Below, piece by piece: positions 1 to 11,154 of a stretch of 64,000 nucleotides of DNA. Where the stretch lies: assembly GCA_039566865.1 (NCBI GenBank), contig CM076952.1:15396501-15460500 (forward strand). Direction: 5' to 3'. The notes under the pieces were generated by a model, which was given only the letters and a program-made list of their open reading frames with translations, searched no databases and was not told the origin of the DNA. Source of the DNA: Aurelia coerulea. Taxonomy: Eukaryota > Cnidaria > Scyphozoa > Semaeostomeae > Ulmaridae. Within the stretch, counting starts at the first letter, position 1. Each line of letters opens with the position of its first letter. The position numbers and the translations under genes were made by a program.

Positions 1-1546
1 TACAGGGTCTATGTCTATCTGAACGGTCTATGGGGTTGGTTTAATGGAGAATTAACAATCTTTATTTCAAATCGGTGATTTCCCGGCTCGAAATGTAGAG
101 AGGCAAATTTCTGATGTGCGATAGTCAGCACACGACTGTTTACGACTGTTAGATTTTGAGCGAGACTAGCTAGTACCGTGAAATATTCTGAAAATAATAT
201 GGGAGAGCTTGACGGGCTCAAGCCACAAAAAGAAGGGAAGGAACATATCAAATTAGGAAATCAAAGAAGAGGAGCCTCGCAATATCTTATCTATCAAATA
301 GAACAAGAAGTCAAATTTGAAAATAATGGTGATGAGGACGGTTTTATAATGGCCGTAATATTGCAATTACCTCCCCTATTAGACCACAGACATGCTCCAC
401 TTTGACAGGATATGGATAGCTCATCACCCATGAGTAAGCAAAATCTGCGACGTTGAAGCATGGTTGAAGCATCCAATGATATGATGGAAATTAACATAAT
501 TCGATTCGACCTCTTTCTGTTGGCATGAGTAAGAGCTGGAATGTTATGGCAAATTGTCGTTGATATTTCGGAATCGAGTTCATGTATATTATGAATCCAT
601 GGTCCTGGGCAAGGCCCCCTCAGTCCCCCCTCCCCTCGTGCATGCTCACCACATATAAAAACCTGAAATTAGACGACGAAATTTTCGTTCTTCAAAAACA
701 AAATACGCCCTAACTTATGGGCTACATTATTTACTAATTTAGTACATAGATAAATGTTCAACTTTCTACTAACGGTAGGAAAAATATTACTAAAATATTC
801 CCATTTACACTGCTTATTTGTTACTGCCATAACTACAAATTGATTAATTAAATATAAATACAGACCTTGTGAAACTGCTGACGACATGAACCCCCCCCCC
901 CCCTCCACACACACACACACAATTGAAAAAACATTCCCAACTTTCCCAACATCAAAATTGCACGCGGAGATAAATAGCTACCTCGGGAACTGCATTATGC
1001 ATGCCTAAAATTTAGCCTATTGTATTTTATGATTTGCACACATGCGTGGATATTGTTTTGCTCCATGAACAATAGCGTGCGTAGTAGTTCCTTTTTCCTA
1101 TTTATAGATTACCTCTACTTACTTTAAGCTATGTTGCCCCTCCACAAAACCTTGGAGACGAAACAAGAACCCGTTTCAAAATGTCCGCTCCAATAGTGAA
1201 TAGCCGTCTGAAATGATTGAAGCACGAACAGGACAGGGAACCTGATTGTTTTGCAATTAAATCAAATTCTCACTTTGCATGGCTAGATATTCATCAAATC
1301 AACCAGAACCCATTCCTGTTTCTTTGGCGTCAAATCTACGCTCCGCTAGCAGGCTAGAGCTACAAAATCAAAAGGCAATTCAAACCTCTCAGCCTTCCTT
1401 TCAAAGATTGATGATAGGTCCTTCGTCTGTGATAGTAAAAGCAGATACGCACAAGAATTCCATCATAATCACCCAGCCAATAAAGCTACCAATATAATAA
1501 ACCTAGCTAATATCATCCAAAATCTATTTACCTCAAAAGGAACAAG
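1..1546. other. No recognised gene; low-complexity tracts
   Basis: I see no convincing coding sequence here. Short open frames at 178-405 and 1279-1497 have no recognisable domain and look like chance. A poly-C run followed by a (CA)n tract lies at about 892-921. The right end may hold the 3' untranslated region of the minus-strand gene at 1547-1987, but I found no canonical AATAAA on that strand close to the stop codon. Confidence 0.4.
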
Positions 1547-1987
1547 TTAACCCCACAGGCCAAACAGACCTGGATGATGTGTCCTTTTTGCTGGTTCGTG
1601 ATGATCTCTGTAAACTACATACCGTGTCGCTTGTTCATTTGAACTTTCACTGCCTTTATTGTCTTTGAGATACTGCAGAAATAATTCCCCATATTTTGCG
1701 TTTGAATATGTCTCACCAAATGGTACATGTATTTGCTTTTCAACGACAGTGTTACCTTCATCTTCAAATGTGACAAATTCAAGTTCAATGGATTTCTTTT
1801 CCTCGTTTTGGTTTCGATTGTGCTCGGCAAAGTTATTTTCATTGAAATGGTGCATTCCTTTGCTATGAACGTGATGTTGATCCATGTAGAAATGCGAGTT
1901 AAAGAATGGTCTGCCTTCGACTTGTAACCGAATCAGGCAAGCGAAAACCAACAGCAACGAGCTCTTTGACAAAGTTGCTTCATTCAT
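1547..1987 (-). CDS. Putative secreted GLWamide-like neuropeptide precursor (146 aa)
   Basis: The frame is open a little further upstream, but the first ATG is at 1985-1987 and is followed at once by a good signal peptide (hydrophobic core SLLLVFACLI, likely cleavage after about residue 25, near QVEG). The rest is hydrophilic and His/Asn/Glu-rich with no transmembrane segment. The C terminus is the informative part: a dibasic KR (residues 134-135) is followed by THHPGLFGLWG and the stop codon. Known biology: prohormone convertases cut after KR, and a terminal Gly is the amide donor, so the expected product is THHPGLFGLW-amide. Peptides ending in GLWamide are a characteristic cnidarian family that controls metamorphosis and muscle contraction. 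Only one peptide copy is present, whereas classical GLWamide precursors carry many. The receptor-ligand role is inference. The alternative is an unrelated secreted protein that ends in GLWG by chance. It may also be one exon of a longer gene. Confidence 0.55.
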   Translation of the reverse strand: MNEATLSKSSLLLVFACLIRLQVEGRPFFNSHFYMDQHHVHSKGMHHFNENNFAEHNRNQNEEKKSIELEFVTFEDEGNTVVEKQIHVPFGETYSNAKYGELFLQYLKDNKGSESSNEQATRYVVYRDHHEPAKRTHHPGLFGLWG

Positions 1988-2017
1988 TTTGCTGCTGATG
2001 AAATACAAGCAAATCAA

Positions 2018-3481
2018 ATATGCTCAGTTCATTGCCCAGATTTCTCTTGTCTTGCAAATTCCTCCCTCGCCAAACTTCTTCCTTACCGAAATTTTAGTTT
2101 CTGAAGTGAACTTTGAATAGCTTGTTTGGAGTTCTTAGCAGCTCTTCGATGATGATTTCACACACAAAAAAAACGGTATAATTTTATATTTGGAGATACT
2201 ATGATAATATGCAACGACAGCAATATCTATGCAACTGTATACAAAGTTCTTCTAAGGAATTTCATTAGATTAGACAATGTTTCCTCTTGTGATTTCCCTC
2301 GATCCAACCACGCTTCCTCTCGCAACGACTGCTCTCAAAATACTGTTCATATGTGAGCACGCGCATCTCTTTCTGAGTGATCGTTAAATCCCTTTTGTCT
2401 GGAGGAGAAAGAGGGCAGAGACTGTTTTTGCTGCCTCCTCCCTCGCAATCTAAGACACAATGAACTCAGTCAAAGCGAATATTGAAAAGCTACATTTACG
2501 TTAATTTAAAGTTTTATAATATAATCAAGTATTGATAAATTGTTTACCATTACCAGAAATCCCTACTTTATTTTCTCCACGAATAAAATTACTGAGGCTT
2601 TAATGAACAATTGAGGTCGAAAAGCATCAAGTTCTAGTCTGGTCACCAGCCGCGTACCCTGTGCGCAAAGTAATTCCTTCATTATCCTGTCAAAACCGGG
2701 ACATTATTGCGTGTGCATCATTCTTAATCGCAGGTCAGTGAGGAGAAATTTGTCATTCAGTAACAACAAAACAAGGACATGTTACCAAATCAGACCCTAT
2801 TATTAATTGCAACATGATTGCAAAAATCTCATATGACTGCCACTGTCAAATGGATTCCAGGACTTCTGGGAACTGGCAATGGTCCTAAACCCTGAATCCT
2901 TCGTCATTTATTCTTTTCTCGCTCATTTTTTCATTTTCATTTTTTTACACATTTACCCTGGGATACAATTCAGTGAAATTAAGCAACTCAAGCTAAAAAA
3001 GACCTTTAAATTTCCGATGGTGCTTGAGGAAGAAATTTGGTATAAATTAACAATTTCTTAAGAAACTAAGAGGAAAGGGAAATTTCCGTTTCTTAAATCA
3101 GAAGTCATATGAAATTGTAGCTTTCATCTTAGTTTCCAAATTTTGATATTGTTTGCAGTGACTGCTTTCCAATTATCCCAGCAAAATTGTCCCCGCTCAC
3201 TGAGAATAACGAGCATGAGCGTACGGGGGAGATAAATCAAGGGGGAGGGGGCTGCTCGATAAAGTCGAATGTTTGCAAAAATTATGCCCAACGGAAAATA
3301 GATTTCTGCCCGATTATGAACGATTTTTGCAAATTTTGCTGACGTTAGAGGCAGCCCCCCCCCTGCCTCATATGACATGCCTTTGATAACGACGCACGTT
3401 ACTGGCAAAATCAGCGAACTTGCCACATAACAGTCTGAGACAAAGGAAACATTTCTAAATATGCACTCATGTCAAATGATA
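2018..3481. other. Unassigned intergenic DNA
   Basis: No gene is recognised. The promoter and 5' end of the minus-strand secreted-peptide gene should lie at the left of this stretch. Poly-C/G-bearing repeat-like sequence at about 3225-3370 resembles other dispersed repeats in the window. An open minus-strand frame at 3124-3426 runs through this repeat and looks like chance. Confidence 0.35.
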
Positions 3482-3484
3482 TTA

Positions 3485-4026
3485 GGGACAGGGCAAAATT
3501 TATTATATTACATGGCCGGTGGAGAACAAAAATTCTTGCAAAAAAATCTGCTCGCCCTGTATGAAATTATTGCCAAAAAACCAACTGCCCCGTCACCCTT
3601 TCCTTAAAAAAATGTATCTGCCCCGTATTCATGAACAACAAATGTTGTATAGTACCACAGATGAATTAGCCAAAGACCATAACAAAATCAATTCTTGCCT
3701 TTACGAGACTTTGTCAACGAAGAAATCGACTTTGAAGATGAAGAGACATGACCGATGAATCGTTCTTGTAAGTAACTGACAAGGAAATTTTGCGTCATGT
3801 TCATACACATCCTTCCAAGCATTTCTCAACTTGCATGATCCACAATTTTGGCCTCAAAATGTGCCATTTCATAGTTCAAACTTCATCTTGAGCTTATAAA
3901 AAGGTACTGCCCCGTTCATAATTGCTTTGTAAAAAGTGTTGACCCAGTTCTGTACAAGCTAAAAAAAGTAGTTGCCCCGTTACGTTTTGCACCGGCCATG
4001 TTATAAAATAAACTTTGCACTGTCCC
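3485..4026. mobile_element. MITE with TTA target duplication (PIF/Harbinger-like)
   Basis: The ends form imperfect terminal inverted repeats of about 38 bp: GGGACAGGGCAAAATTTATT on the left and the reverse complement of a matching GGGACAGTGCAAAGTTTATT on the right, both reaching a shared CATGGCCGGTG. The element is flanked by TTA at 3482-3484 and 4027-4029. A 3 bp TWA duplication with GGG ends is typical of PIF/Harbinger elements. Phrases such as CTGCCCCGT recur internally. I see no transposase, so it is non-autonomous. Confidence 0.6.
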
Positions 4027-4288
4027 TTAGGCTGTTTTAGCAACAAGGCGCGGACGTCTTCGAAGACGGGGACGCTCAGAGGTTTTTGGAGCATTCCAAT
4101 TTTCCAGCCTTTTTATCTCAAAAAGCTGCTCATAAAGAGGAATATTCCTTGAAAATAGTTTGTGTTATGAATATGCACACATACTTTTTACTTTCCATAT
4201 CGACGTTCTATTTTTGGTGAGCGGCCTTCAAAACTACACTTTTCAGGTTGTCGATATCATAACAGAACTTACACAAAGCCCAGGAGAT

Positions 4289-4310
4289 TATGTATGTATG
4301 TATGTATGTA
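4289..4310 (-). repeat. (CATA)n 3' tail of the LINE
   Basis: The LINE sense strand ends in AAAATTTTACATACATA.... The same sequence followed by (CATA)n ends the copy at 27970-28188, so the tetranucleotide is the family's 3' tail and not a random microsatellite. Confidence 0.7.
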
Positions 4311-4584
4311 AAATTTTGCCATACAAAGTAAAAATTGAAAATGTAATAAAGGAAAGAAAGGCTATTTACATGTATAAAATGGTAATAAAAACTAAAGATC
4401 TAGTATAAAAATACCCCTAGTTTAAAATGGCAGGGATAGCATTAAAAGGTCAGTGCAACCTTGTTTCCATAATGGTCCCTCCAGGGGTATTATAGAAAAG
4501 AAAAGTTTTCATGAAAAAAAAAGAGACGTTCATAAGAAAGTGTAACAGCCTGTTGGGCTTGTTATTTATGCAGTTTTTAGAAAT

Positions 4585-4888
4585 TTAATAATATATATAG
4601 GGACTGTTTTCTTGATTTTGGAGGTCTTTAAAGAAATTGTCCTTTATCTTATGTTTGAAACTGTTAACGTTTTTAGCAGACTTTAGGTCAGAGTGTAGAT
4701 TGTTCCAGATCTTAGGTCCTAGGTAAGATAGACCACTTTGCCCTATGTTGCTCTTTCGGAATGGTTGATTTAATTTGTTTTTAGACCTTCGAGTAATCCG
4801 ACTCTGGCCAGCTGGTAAGAACATCTCCGACATATAGGATGGGGCTGAATTATCGAAAAATTTGTAAACGTTTGTAGCAGTACATTGT
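4585..4888 (-). pseudogene. LINE C-terminal coding fragment
   Basis: This is the last coding part of the LINE, separated from the reverse transcriptase by the insertion. It reads on from QCTATNVYKFF through SYLGPKIWNNL and FKHKIKDNFF to the stop. This WN-L/FK-K-K pattern is the usual end of CR1/jockey-type ORF2 proteins. The degraded second copy has the matching RPKLWNSL and FKHKIKDNF at 14860-14990. The apparent start upstream (4889-4956) belongs to the inserted transposon. Confidence 0.8.
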
Positions 4889-4892
4889 TTAA

Positions 4893-6590
4893 GGTGGAAA
4901 CCCCCCAATAATTTTCGAAATTTTGCAAAAAAATATTTTCTTCTTAAATTGCACACTAAGTATTGAAGAATAAGCTACTGAGGTTTCTTTCACAGTTCAT
5001 TTCCTCATTTTCTTCAAAATTCATGTTTTAGTATGAGAAGTTAGCTTTTTTGTCCTTAGCAACCACATAGCAACGGTAAAGAGTGCAGAGTATCTCCCCT
5101 AAACCCTGCCCCTTTCATCTTGAAGTGCAATTTTTTGGTGCCTCCCAATGATGCAAATCGTTTCACAAGTGAGGCTCTGATTTGTTAGATATCATCCTCC
5201 ATCTCGACCATCACAATCACAAATATTTGAAGATTCACAGAAAAAGCACTATGATTTGAAAACATGGGAAAGCAAAACAGAGTACAAAGTATGTGAAGCG
5301 TGGTGAATTCGTTGGAAATCCGTTTGCAGATGCCTTTACAAAGACATAAATCTTGTCACGATGCCAATCTACAGGGAGATGAACCATCAAAAGGTATTGA
5401 ACTTGAAGAAGTTTTGCCATCATCTTGGCCTAGGCCCTTTTCAACTCGCCTTGTCAGAAGATGGGCCTAAACCAGAAAAGAGTTGGTGTACGAAAAAAAG
5501 CGAGACAAAGCAACAGGAAAGTGAATATTGGTGCAAAGAATAATTCAACTTACAATGATTTGAGTACAGCTCACTGATAAATGCTTTCATGGCAAAAAAG
5601 CCAAGACTCAAAACAAAATTAGAAGAATGATGTCTGAATGATGATGAGTGCATCAATAATGGTGTGATTCGGGGGAGCGTATTCTTAAAACAGCTTATGT
5701 TGAGTATGACCAACTGCAGTTTGGTGTTTATGATGCAGTTCCACATTTTGACAATGGAAGGAAACCAAGTATTGAAGTTTATGAAGCATTAGAGGTTCAG
5801 ACCCAATGCAATATTATGACGATTTCACGGTCATCAGGATAATCCTTTAATAGAAGACGCCATGCAAGCAACAAAAACAAAAGGACACAAAACATTGCCG
5901 CAAGGTATTATAAGGCAAAAAGAACAATAAAAGAAGACAATGATATTGAGAAAGAGGGAGTTTCTTATGGCAAAGGAGAATTCTGATCAAGAAGAATCAG
6001 AAGGACCTATAGGAAAAAAAATCCAAGTGTCATCTGTTGAAACTTCTTGTTAATCAACACGTAAATCTTTAACCTTGAATTTCTCAAAACTGCGTTTTTG
6101 AAGCAGTGACGTAATGGGGGAAAACATATCTCAGGAACTGCTTGAGATATTGACCTGAAATTTGCTAGGTGCCTTGTCTGGGGTTCATACTATGATTTAA
6201 ACCTTTAAAATTGATTCCATTTAGACCTTCTTCCTTTTCATGAAGGTTCAAGAAAATGAAATGAACCCAAAAAAATAGCATTTTCTTGGAAGTTGAGCAA
6301 AAACTACATAAAAGGTTGAACTGATGATATTAAGGGTTTAAATCACACAATAGGCATCCCTTATCCATTGCTGAAAAAATGAATCTAATATTGCAAGTGC
6401 TTCCTGCAGTATCCTTTCCCCCAGTTTAGCACTTTTTGCAATTCCGCAAGGTATTTTGTCGTTGCCATGGCAACTAGCTACCATCTTGTATGACAAATTT
6501 TCATACTTTTGGTCAATAGTCAATTATAGATTGAAATTAGCTTCAATGCTTATCCAGGTTAGAAATTGGTCATATTGGGGGGTTTCTACC
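4893..6590. mobile_element. Kolobok-like (TTAA) DNA transposon, decayed
   Basis: The ends are inverted repeats: GGTGGAAACCCCCCAATA on the left, and on the right the reverse complement of GGTAGAAACCCCCCAATA. TTAA flanks it on both sides (4889-4892 and 6591-6594). It sits inside a LINE codon run, so its limits are certain to within a base or two. TTAA duplication with GG ends fits Kolobok better than piggyBac, whose ends start CCC. Broken plus-strand coding can be read at about 5235-5830; phrases such as VEYDQLQFGVYDAVPHFDNG and KPSIEVYEALEV suggest a dead transposase, but I cannot assign them firmly. Confidence 0.7.
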
Positions 6591-8770
6591 TTAAACCTCT
6601 CTTTAGTAGGGAGCCAATTTATATTTTTAAATTCTTTGATTCCTATGTGTGCTCTGTTGTTCATACTTAAGCAAAACCTGATACATTTATTTTGAGCTGT
6701 TTGAATTTTTTTGGTTAGCCTTTTATTAATCAATGGAAACCAAGCACTGCATGCATAGTCAAAGTGGGGCTGGATTAGAGCATTTGCTAGTAACCTACGA
6801 AGAGAGAAGTCAAGAAAATTTTGCTTTCTATAGAGGAACCTTAGCCTGCCATTTATTTTGCCCAGGGTCCTGGTAGCCATTGATTCACCAGACAGGTCTC
6901 CATCAAGAATACAGCCCAGATAGGTCACTGAGGTGTGCTGTTTAATCCTGATGTCACCCCTTCTGATGTCCAGATTTTGATTGTCGGTTCTCATTTTTGC
7001 TCTGCCAAAAAGTATAGACTTTGTTTTGTCCTCTCCAAAATGAATGCTTAGTTTGTTATCAACGAACCAATCACAGAGGGAATTAAAATTCTTATTTAGT
7101 TGCTTTTCTATTTCATTGACGCTATTGTCACTGAATACAAGGCAGGAGTCATCTGCATATAAAAGAAGGTCACAGTCAACTGCCTGAGGCATATCATTGA
7201 CATACAAGAGGAAAATTAGTGGGCCAAGAATAGAACCTTGCGGGACTCCACATGATAGTTCCCCAGGTGACGAGATCTCCTTCCCTATATTTACGAAAAA
7301 AGTTCGGTTTTTTAGATATGATCTAAACCAAAAAATAACTGAATCGGCAAAGCCTATGTGTTTCATTTTTTCAAGGAAAATTTCGTGGTCGATTGTGTCA
7401 AACGCTTTTTGTAAGTCAATTAATATCATGCCGGTAAACTTCCCGTTTTCAAACCCTTGTATGATTTTATCACTTAGATATGATAGGCATGTGTCTGTTG
7501 AGTGGTAAGGACGAAAACCAGACTGGTATTGATAGAGAATCTTATTTGTATCCAAGTATTGTTGTATCTGCTCGTGGACAATTTTTTCAATAACTTTCGA
7601 GATCTGTGGCAAAAGTGAGATTGGCCTGTAATTTTTTGGTTCATCTTTCTTACCCTTTTTAAAAAGTGGTTTCAATTTAGCTTGCTTGCAATCGTCTGGG
7701 AAACGAGCTAGGGAGATGGAGAGATTGCATAGCTCCTTGACTGGTCTTGCCAGAATTGGTGCACCGTCTTTGAGGAATTTTCCTGCGAGATTATCAGGCC
7801 CTGCTGCTTTTGCGGGATTTATTTTCTCTAAGAATTTGAGAACATGTTCATCAGTTGTATGATGTAGTGTGAATTTGTTCTTCCCTGGGTTGAGGTGTTG
7901 GTAGTATTGTTTGACACTTTCTGACCCAAATATTTTGGGTGGATTTGGTAGCTTATTTACAAGTTCTTTAGCCAAATTTGAAAAGAAATTTTTGAAAATG
8001 TTTGAATTAATTTTATCATCAAAGCAATGCTCGCCATCATTTTTTAGGCATATTTTGGAGGGTTTGTCTTGTTTAGAAGGAAGTCCTAGTGATTTCAGGC
8101 TTTTCCATAGTTCTTTTGGCTTGCCAATATTTTCATTTAGTTTCCCAACCACACAAGTTTTCTTTTTCTTCTTTATAAGAGACAAAACCTTGTTTCTAGC
8201 TTTCCTGAAATTGACATGGTCCATGTGAATTTTTGTCTTCTTAAATTTGCAGAGCAGCTTGTCTCGAATCCTGATCCCTTCAAGAACTTCCTCATCTATC
8301 CATTCTTGAGTGTCTTTTCTTATGCGAATTTCTTTCATTGGAGCTATTTCATCAATTATGGAAATGATCATTTGTATGAAGTGAGAGTATGCAGCATTGA
8401 TATCAATAAATTCGGAATATTTTGGGAATTTGACCGATTTCAGTTTTTCCAGGAAGAGCTCTCTATTGTAATTTTTCATTGAACGGATTTTGACATATTT
8501 GTGACCAAAGATTTTAGTTTTTGTGCTCTTTCTTGTGCAGTAAATCATTTGATGGTCAGATATTCCCAAGTTGAGGACACCATGCTGAGAAATTTTTTGG
8601 CCCGAATTAGAGATTATATGGTCCAATAGAGTTTCAGATTTTTCAGTAATGCGCGTTGGTTCTTGGATTAGCTGTACAAGTCCGTGAAGGGAGCAGAATT
8701 CTTTGTAGCGCTTGATCCCGTTTGAATTACTTTTTTTACTGCCTGTCAGGTCAATATTCAAGTCCCCCAA
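6591..8770 (-). pseudogene. LINE ORF2: end of endonuclease plus reverse transcriptase
   Basis: The open frame begins with the end of the AP endonuclease (GDLNIDL, then LLDHIISNS and the catalytic-type GISDHQMIY). The reverse transcriptase follows, with its motifs in order: NYRPISLLPQISKVIEKIV, YQSGFRPYHST, GMILIDLQKAFDTIDH, GVPQGSILGPLIFLLYVNDM and the catalytic YADD in LLLYADDSCLVF. A thumb-like region follows (TYLGCILDGDL, LANALIQPHFDYACSAWFP). The frame is open for more than 700 codons, so decay is recent, but the protein is cut off at ERFK by the transposon. Its role was target-primed reverse transcription of its own RNA. Confidence 0.88.
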
Positions 8771-8814
8771 TATAAAAACTTCTTGATTATCAAAGTGTTC
8801 TGTTTTTGAAATGG

Positions 8815-9207
8815 CTACATTGAGCTTTTTAAGGAAACCAGTTGAGTCAGGGGGTCTGTAAAGGATCCCAACGAGGATTGGTTTGGATTTTGGTAACAGT
8901 ACTGTAAGTCAAGAAATATATTTTCGAGATCTGGTGAAAAATCTTCCCTTACATTGAAAGACAATTCTTTTCTGATATAGCAAGCAACGCCACCACCTTG
9001 CCTATTTCTGTCAGATCTTTTCAATTCATAGCCATCAATTTTAACCTCATTATCTAATACAGTTTTGTCAAGTTTTGATTCTGTAATTCCAATTATTGCA
9101 GCATTTGAGTTTTTGGCAATGACGCGCAATTCATCAATTTTGGGCAATAGGCCATTTATATTAAGGTGAAGAAAGTGCAAGCCTCTTTTCCTAAATGGAT
9201 TCCACAT
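8815..9207 (-). pseudogene. LINE AP endonuclease, N-terminal part (frameshifted)
   Basis: Typical exonuclease/endonuclease/phosphatase motifs are seen: LHFLHLNINGLLPKIDELR, IIGITESKLD and GGGVACYIRKELSF. After LDLQYCYQNPN the frame is lost by one base near 8893-8900. In the neighbouring frame the sequence continues as ILVGILYRPPDSTGFLKKLN and then FILGDLNIDL, so only a single indel separates the two parts. The 5' end of the element lies just upstream, near 9228, where LINE similarity stops. Confidence 0.82.
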
Positions 9208-9228
9208 AGGAGATTCACAAAAGTTTTG

Positions 9229-10870
9229 AAGTTAATTTCGCGTCTTCTCGGCTGGCGTCTTCTCGGCTGGCGTCTTCTTGCTAAAATAGCCTATTGCCCA
9301 AGACGGGCGAGACGATCAAATTTGCAAACCCCATACTTTGAAGAGGTAAACTTGCGATCAAGAGAGTTTTTGAAAAATCAATGCAGCGAAAGTGAAGAAT
9401 TTAAATGAAATTGGTCTCCTAGAAATGAATATTAAATCTTTTGGTACCAATCCAGTTTTCCGTTCCATCCAGTTCTTGACCAGAGGAGCAAGGTTGCTGA
9501 AAACCAGAGTTAGTCCAGAGGGTGAAGGGGGAGTATTACCACCCGAGCAGGGACTTTACGGGACAACGTTTTTCTAGATCACTTTTTTGCGTAGATTATG
9601 AATCTGGGTGTTGATCGACGGTTTTGGGGGGCTTTTCCGAGATATTAGGGGTTTAGGCTAAAATTCTGGGATTTTTACGAAATGGATACATGCATAGGAA
9701 AGGGTGATGCTCTTGCATGTTTTAAATGTAGCTCCGTCAACTAACTTTAAGTACAAAAATCCCCTTGTAGACGAAGTATCAGGTACTGAAATATCGGCTT
9801 CTTATGAGACATGACATGCAGCCCTTGCCCCGTATGTGATTGTTAAGGACAAAGCTTTTCCTTGCCCAAATCGTTGTCGATGTAAACAAAACCTTCCCCT
9901 AAAAAAATGAATATTGACGTTTAATGCAAAAAACAGTGCATATACCGACACTGGCACACTGTTACTGAAGACATTGCAAGTGCACGGCGAAGTTTGGTGA
10001 TGTGGCACGGTGCCGATTTGGAGAAATAAACACCTCAAAATTGGCAATTTCAGATGACACCATAGAACTATTTTAGACTGCAGTTTGATAAATAACATTT
10101 TACCTGCCTTTCCGACCACTCACGAATGTGAGCTTCAGGATGTCAATTGCCATAGGTAGTTTTATCAGCATAAGCAAATACCAGACTTCCAGCTTGAGTA
10201 TTTCAATGCAAACAAAATATGGAAGAAATGGTTCCTTCTGCTACTTACCTAACATGGTTCTAGAGTAGTGTCCAAAAAACCTAGAATAACGTCACAACGC
10301 AAAAAACAGTGAATAACCCACCTAATAGGTCATGTTCCTGACATCCTTGGCAAGGACTCCTGTAAAGTTCTTGATGTGGCACGGTGTAGTTTTGGAGAAA
10401 TATCCTCTTTCATCAACAGGAATCTGCGTATGAATTAGGCAATTTTTTCATGGCCACAAGAAGTCTTCAAATAATGATATTTAATCAGAAAATTTCGTCG
10501 ATTGATGTCTCCCAATGTTCACCAACCTTTCTTCCATCAAAATCAAATAGTGGATTTAACTGCGAACGGATGAGCTCACGCTGGAATGCAAAATCCGATG
10601 CCCGACCCATCTAGGCCAGGTGTCTCACTCGTTTTGAAATCTAGCTGTGAGACTGGTTATTTTGAGTGGTCAGCGGTTTGTGAAACGAAATGTCACTTTG
10701 TTACAAGTGGGCGTAATCGCCATTAAAGAAGGCAGCAACAAAGAGTACAAAAAAGGGCAAAACCGTGCAAAAACACCAAATGGGTTGGGGAAAAATGTCA
10801 ATCAAGGGGTAAAAGAAAGGAAACAAAATCAGGGGGAGGGGTGGCAACAGCAAAAGCGAGTAAACAACTA
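9229..10870. repeat. No gene; diverged direct repeat pair of about 100 bp
   Basis: Two related blocks, about 9925-10030 and 10295-10400, share CGCAAAAAACAGTG-like and GATGTGGCACGGTG...TTTGGAGAAATA phrases in the same orientation about 370 bp apart. This looks like a duplicated segment of a dispersed repeat. A short CTCGGCTGGCGTCTT duplication is seen at 9238-9280. No coding sequence is recognised. Confidence 0.45.
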
Positions 10871-10872
10871 AA

Positions 10873-11154
10873 TTAGAACAGCGCGAAATTAGAAGACAAT
10901 TGTGTATTAAGCACAGGCCAATCACGTAGGAATAGAAGGCTCTCGTGGATAAGTAGGTCAAAAGAATTGTCAGTCCGACTGATGATTTCAAAGTTCTCAA
11001 GGAACGCATCGTGGCCAGACTTAGAAATATGGTCCCCAATGGCAGAAGGACTGCTTTTTATCTTTTGGCCTTCTTTATTGATTCCCAAATGCTCTCTGCA
11101 GCGAACAAGAAGATTACGGGTTGAAGAATAAACTGAGAAATTGAATGACCTGAT
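10873..11154 (-). pseudogene. Penelope-like element, C-terminal GIY-YIG endonuclease remnant
   Basis: The frame reads TRNLLVRCREHLGINKEG, then SAIGDHISKSGHDAF, then a terminal block with LLIHESLLFLRDWPVLN. The R-REH-G / ESLLI--P-LN pattern is what I know from the end of the GIY-YIG domain of one group of Penelope-like elements. The GIY and YIG strands themselves are missing because the hAT-like MITE begins at 11155. It differs in sequence from the PLE copies at 43-46 kb and 58 kb, so it is another family. Confidence 0.55.

Larger units (their letters stand above)
4289..9228 (-). mobile_element. CR1/jockey-type non-LTR retrotransposon, near complete, interrupted
   Basis: One LINE runs on the minus strand from about 9228 (5' truncated near the endonuclease start) to a 3' end at 4289 that consists of (CATA)n repeats. 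Its parts are an AP endonuclease, a reverse transcriptase and a C-terminal region, described in separate entries. Two things break it: a single-base frameshift in the endonuclease near 8893-8900, and a 1.7 kb DNA transposon at 4893-6590. When the transposon and one TTAA copy are removed in thought, the reading frame runs straight across the junction. Further copies of the same family lie at 12970-15265 (plus) and 27970-28188 (plus, 3' end only). Confidence 0.85.

Noticed and set aside
178..405. Possible small gene of 75 codons
   Set aside because: No domain, no signal peptide, no splice or promoter context; indistinguishable from chance.
7197..8482. Plus-strand frames within the first LINE
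   Set aside because: Antisense to the reverse transcriptase frame.
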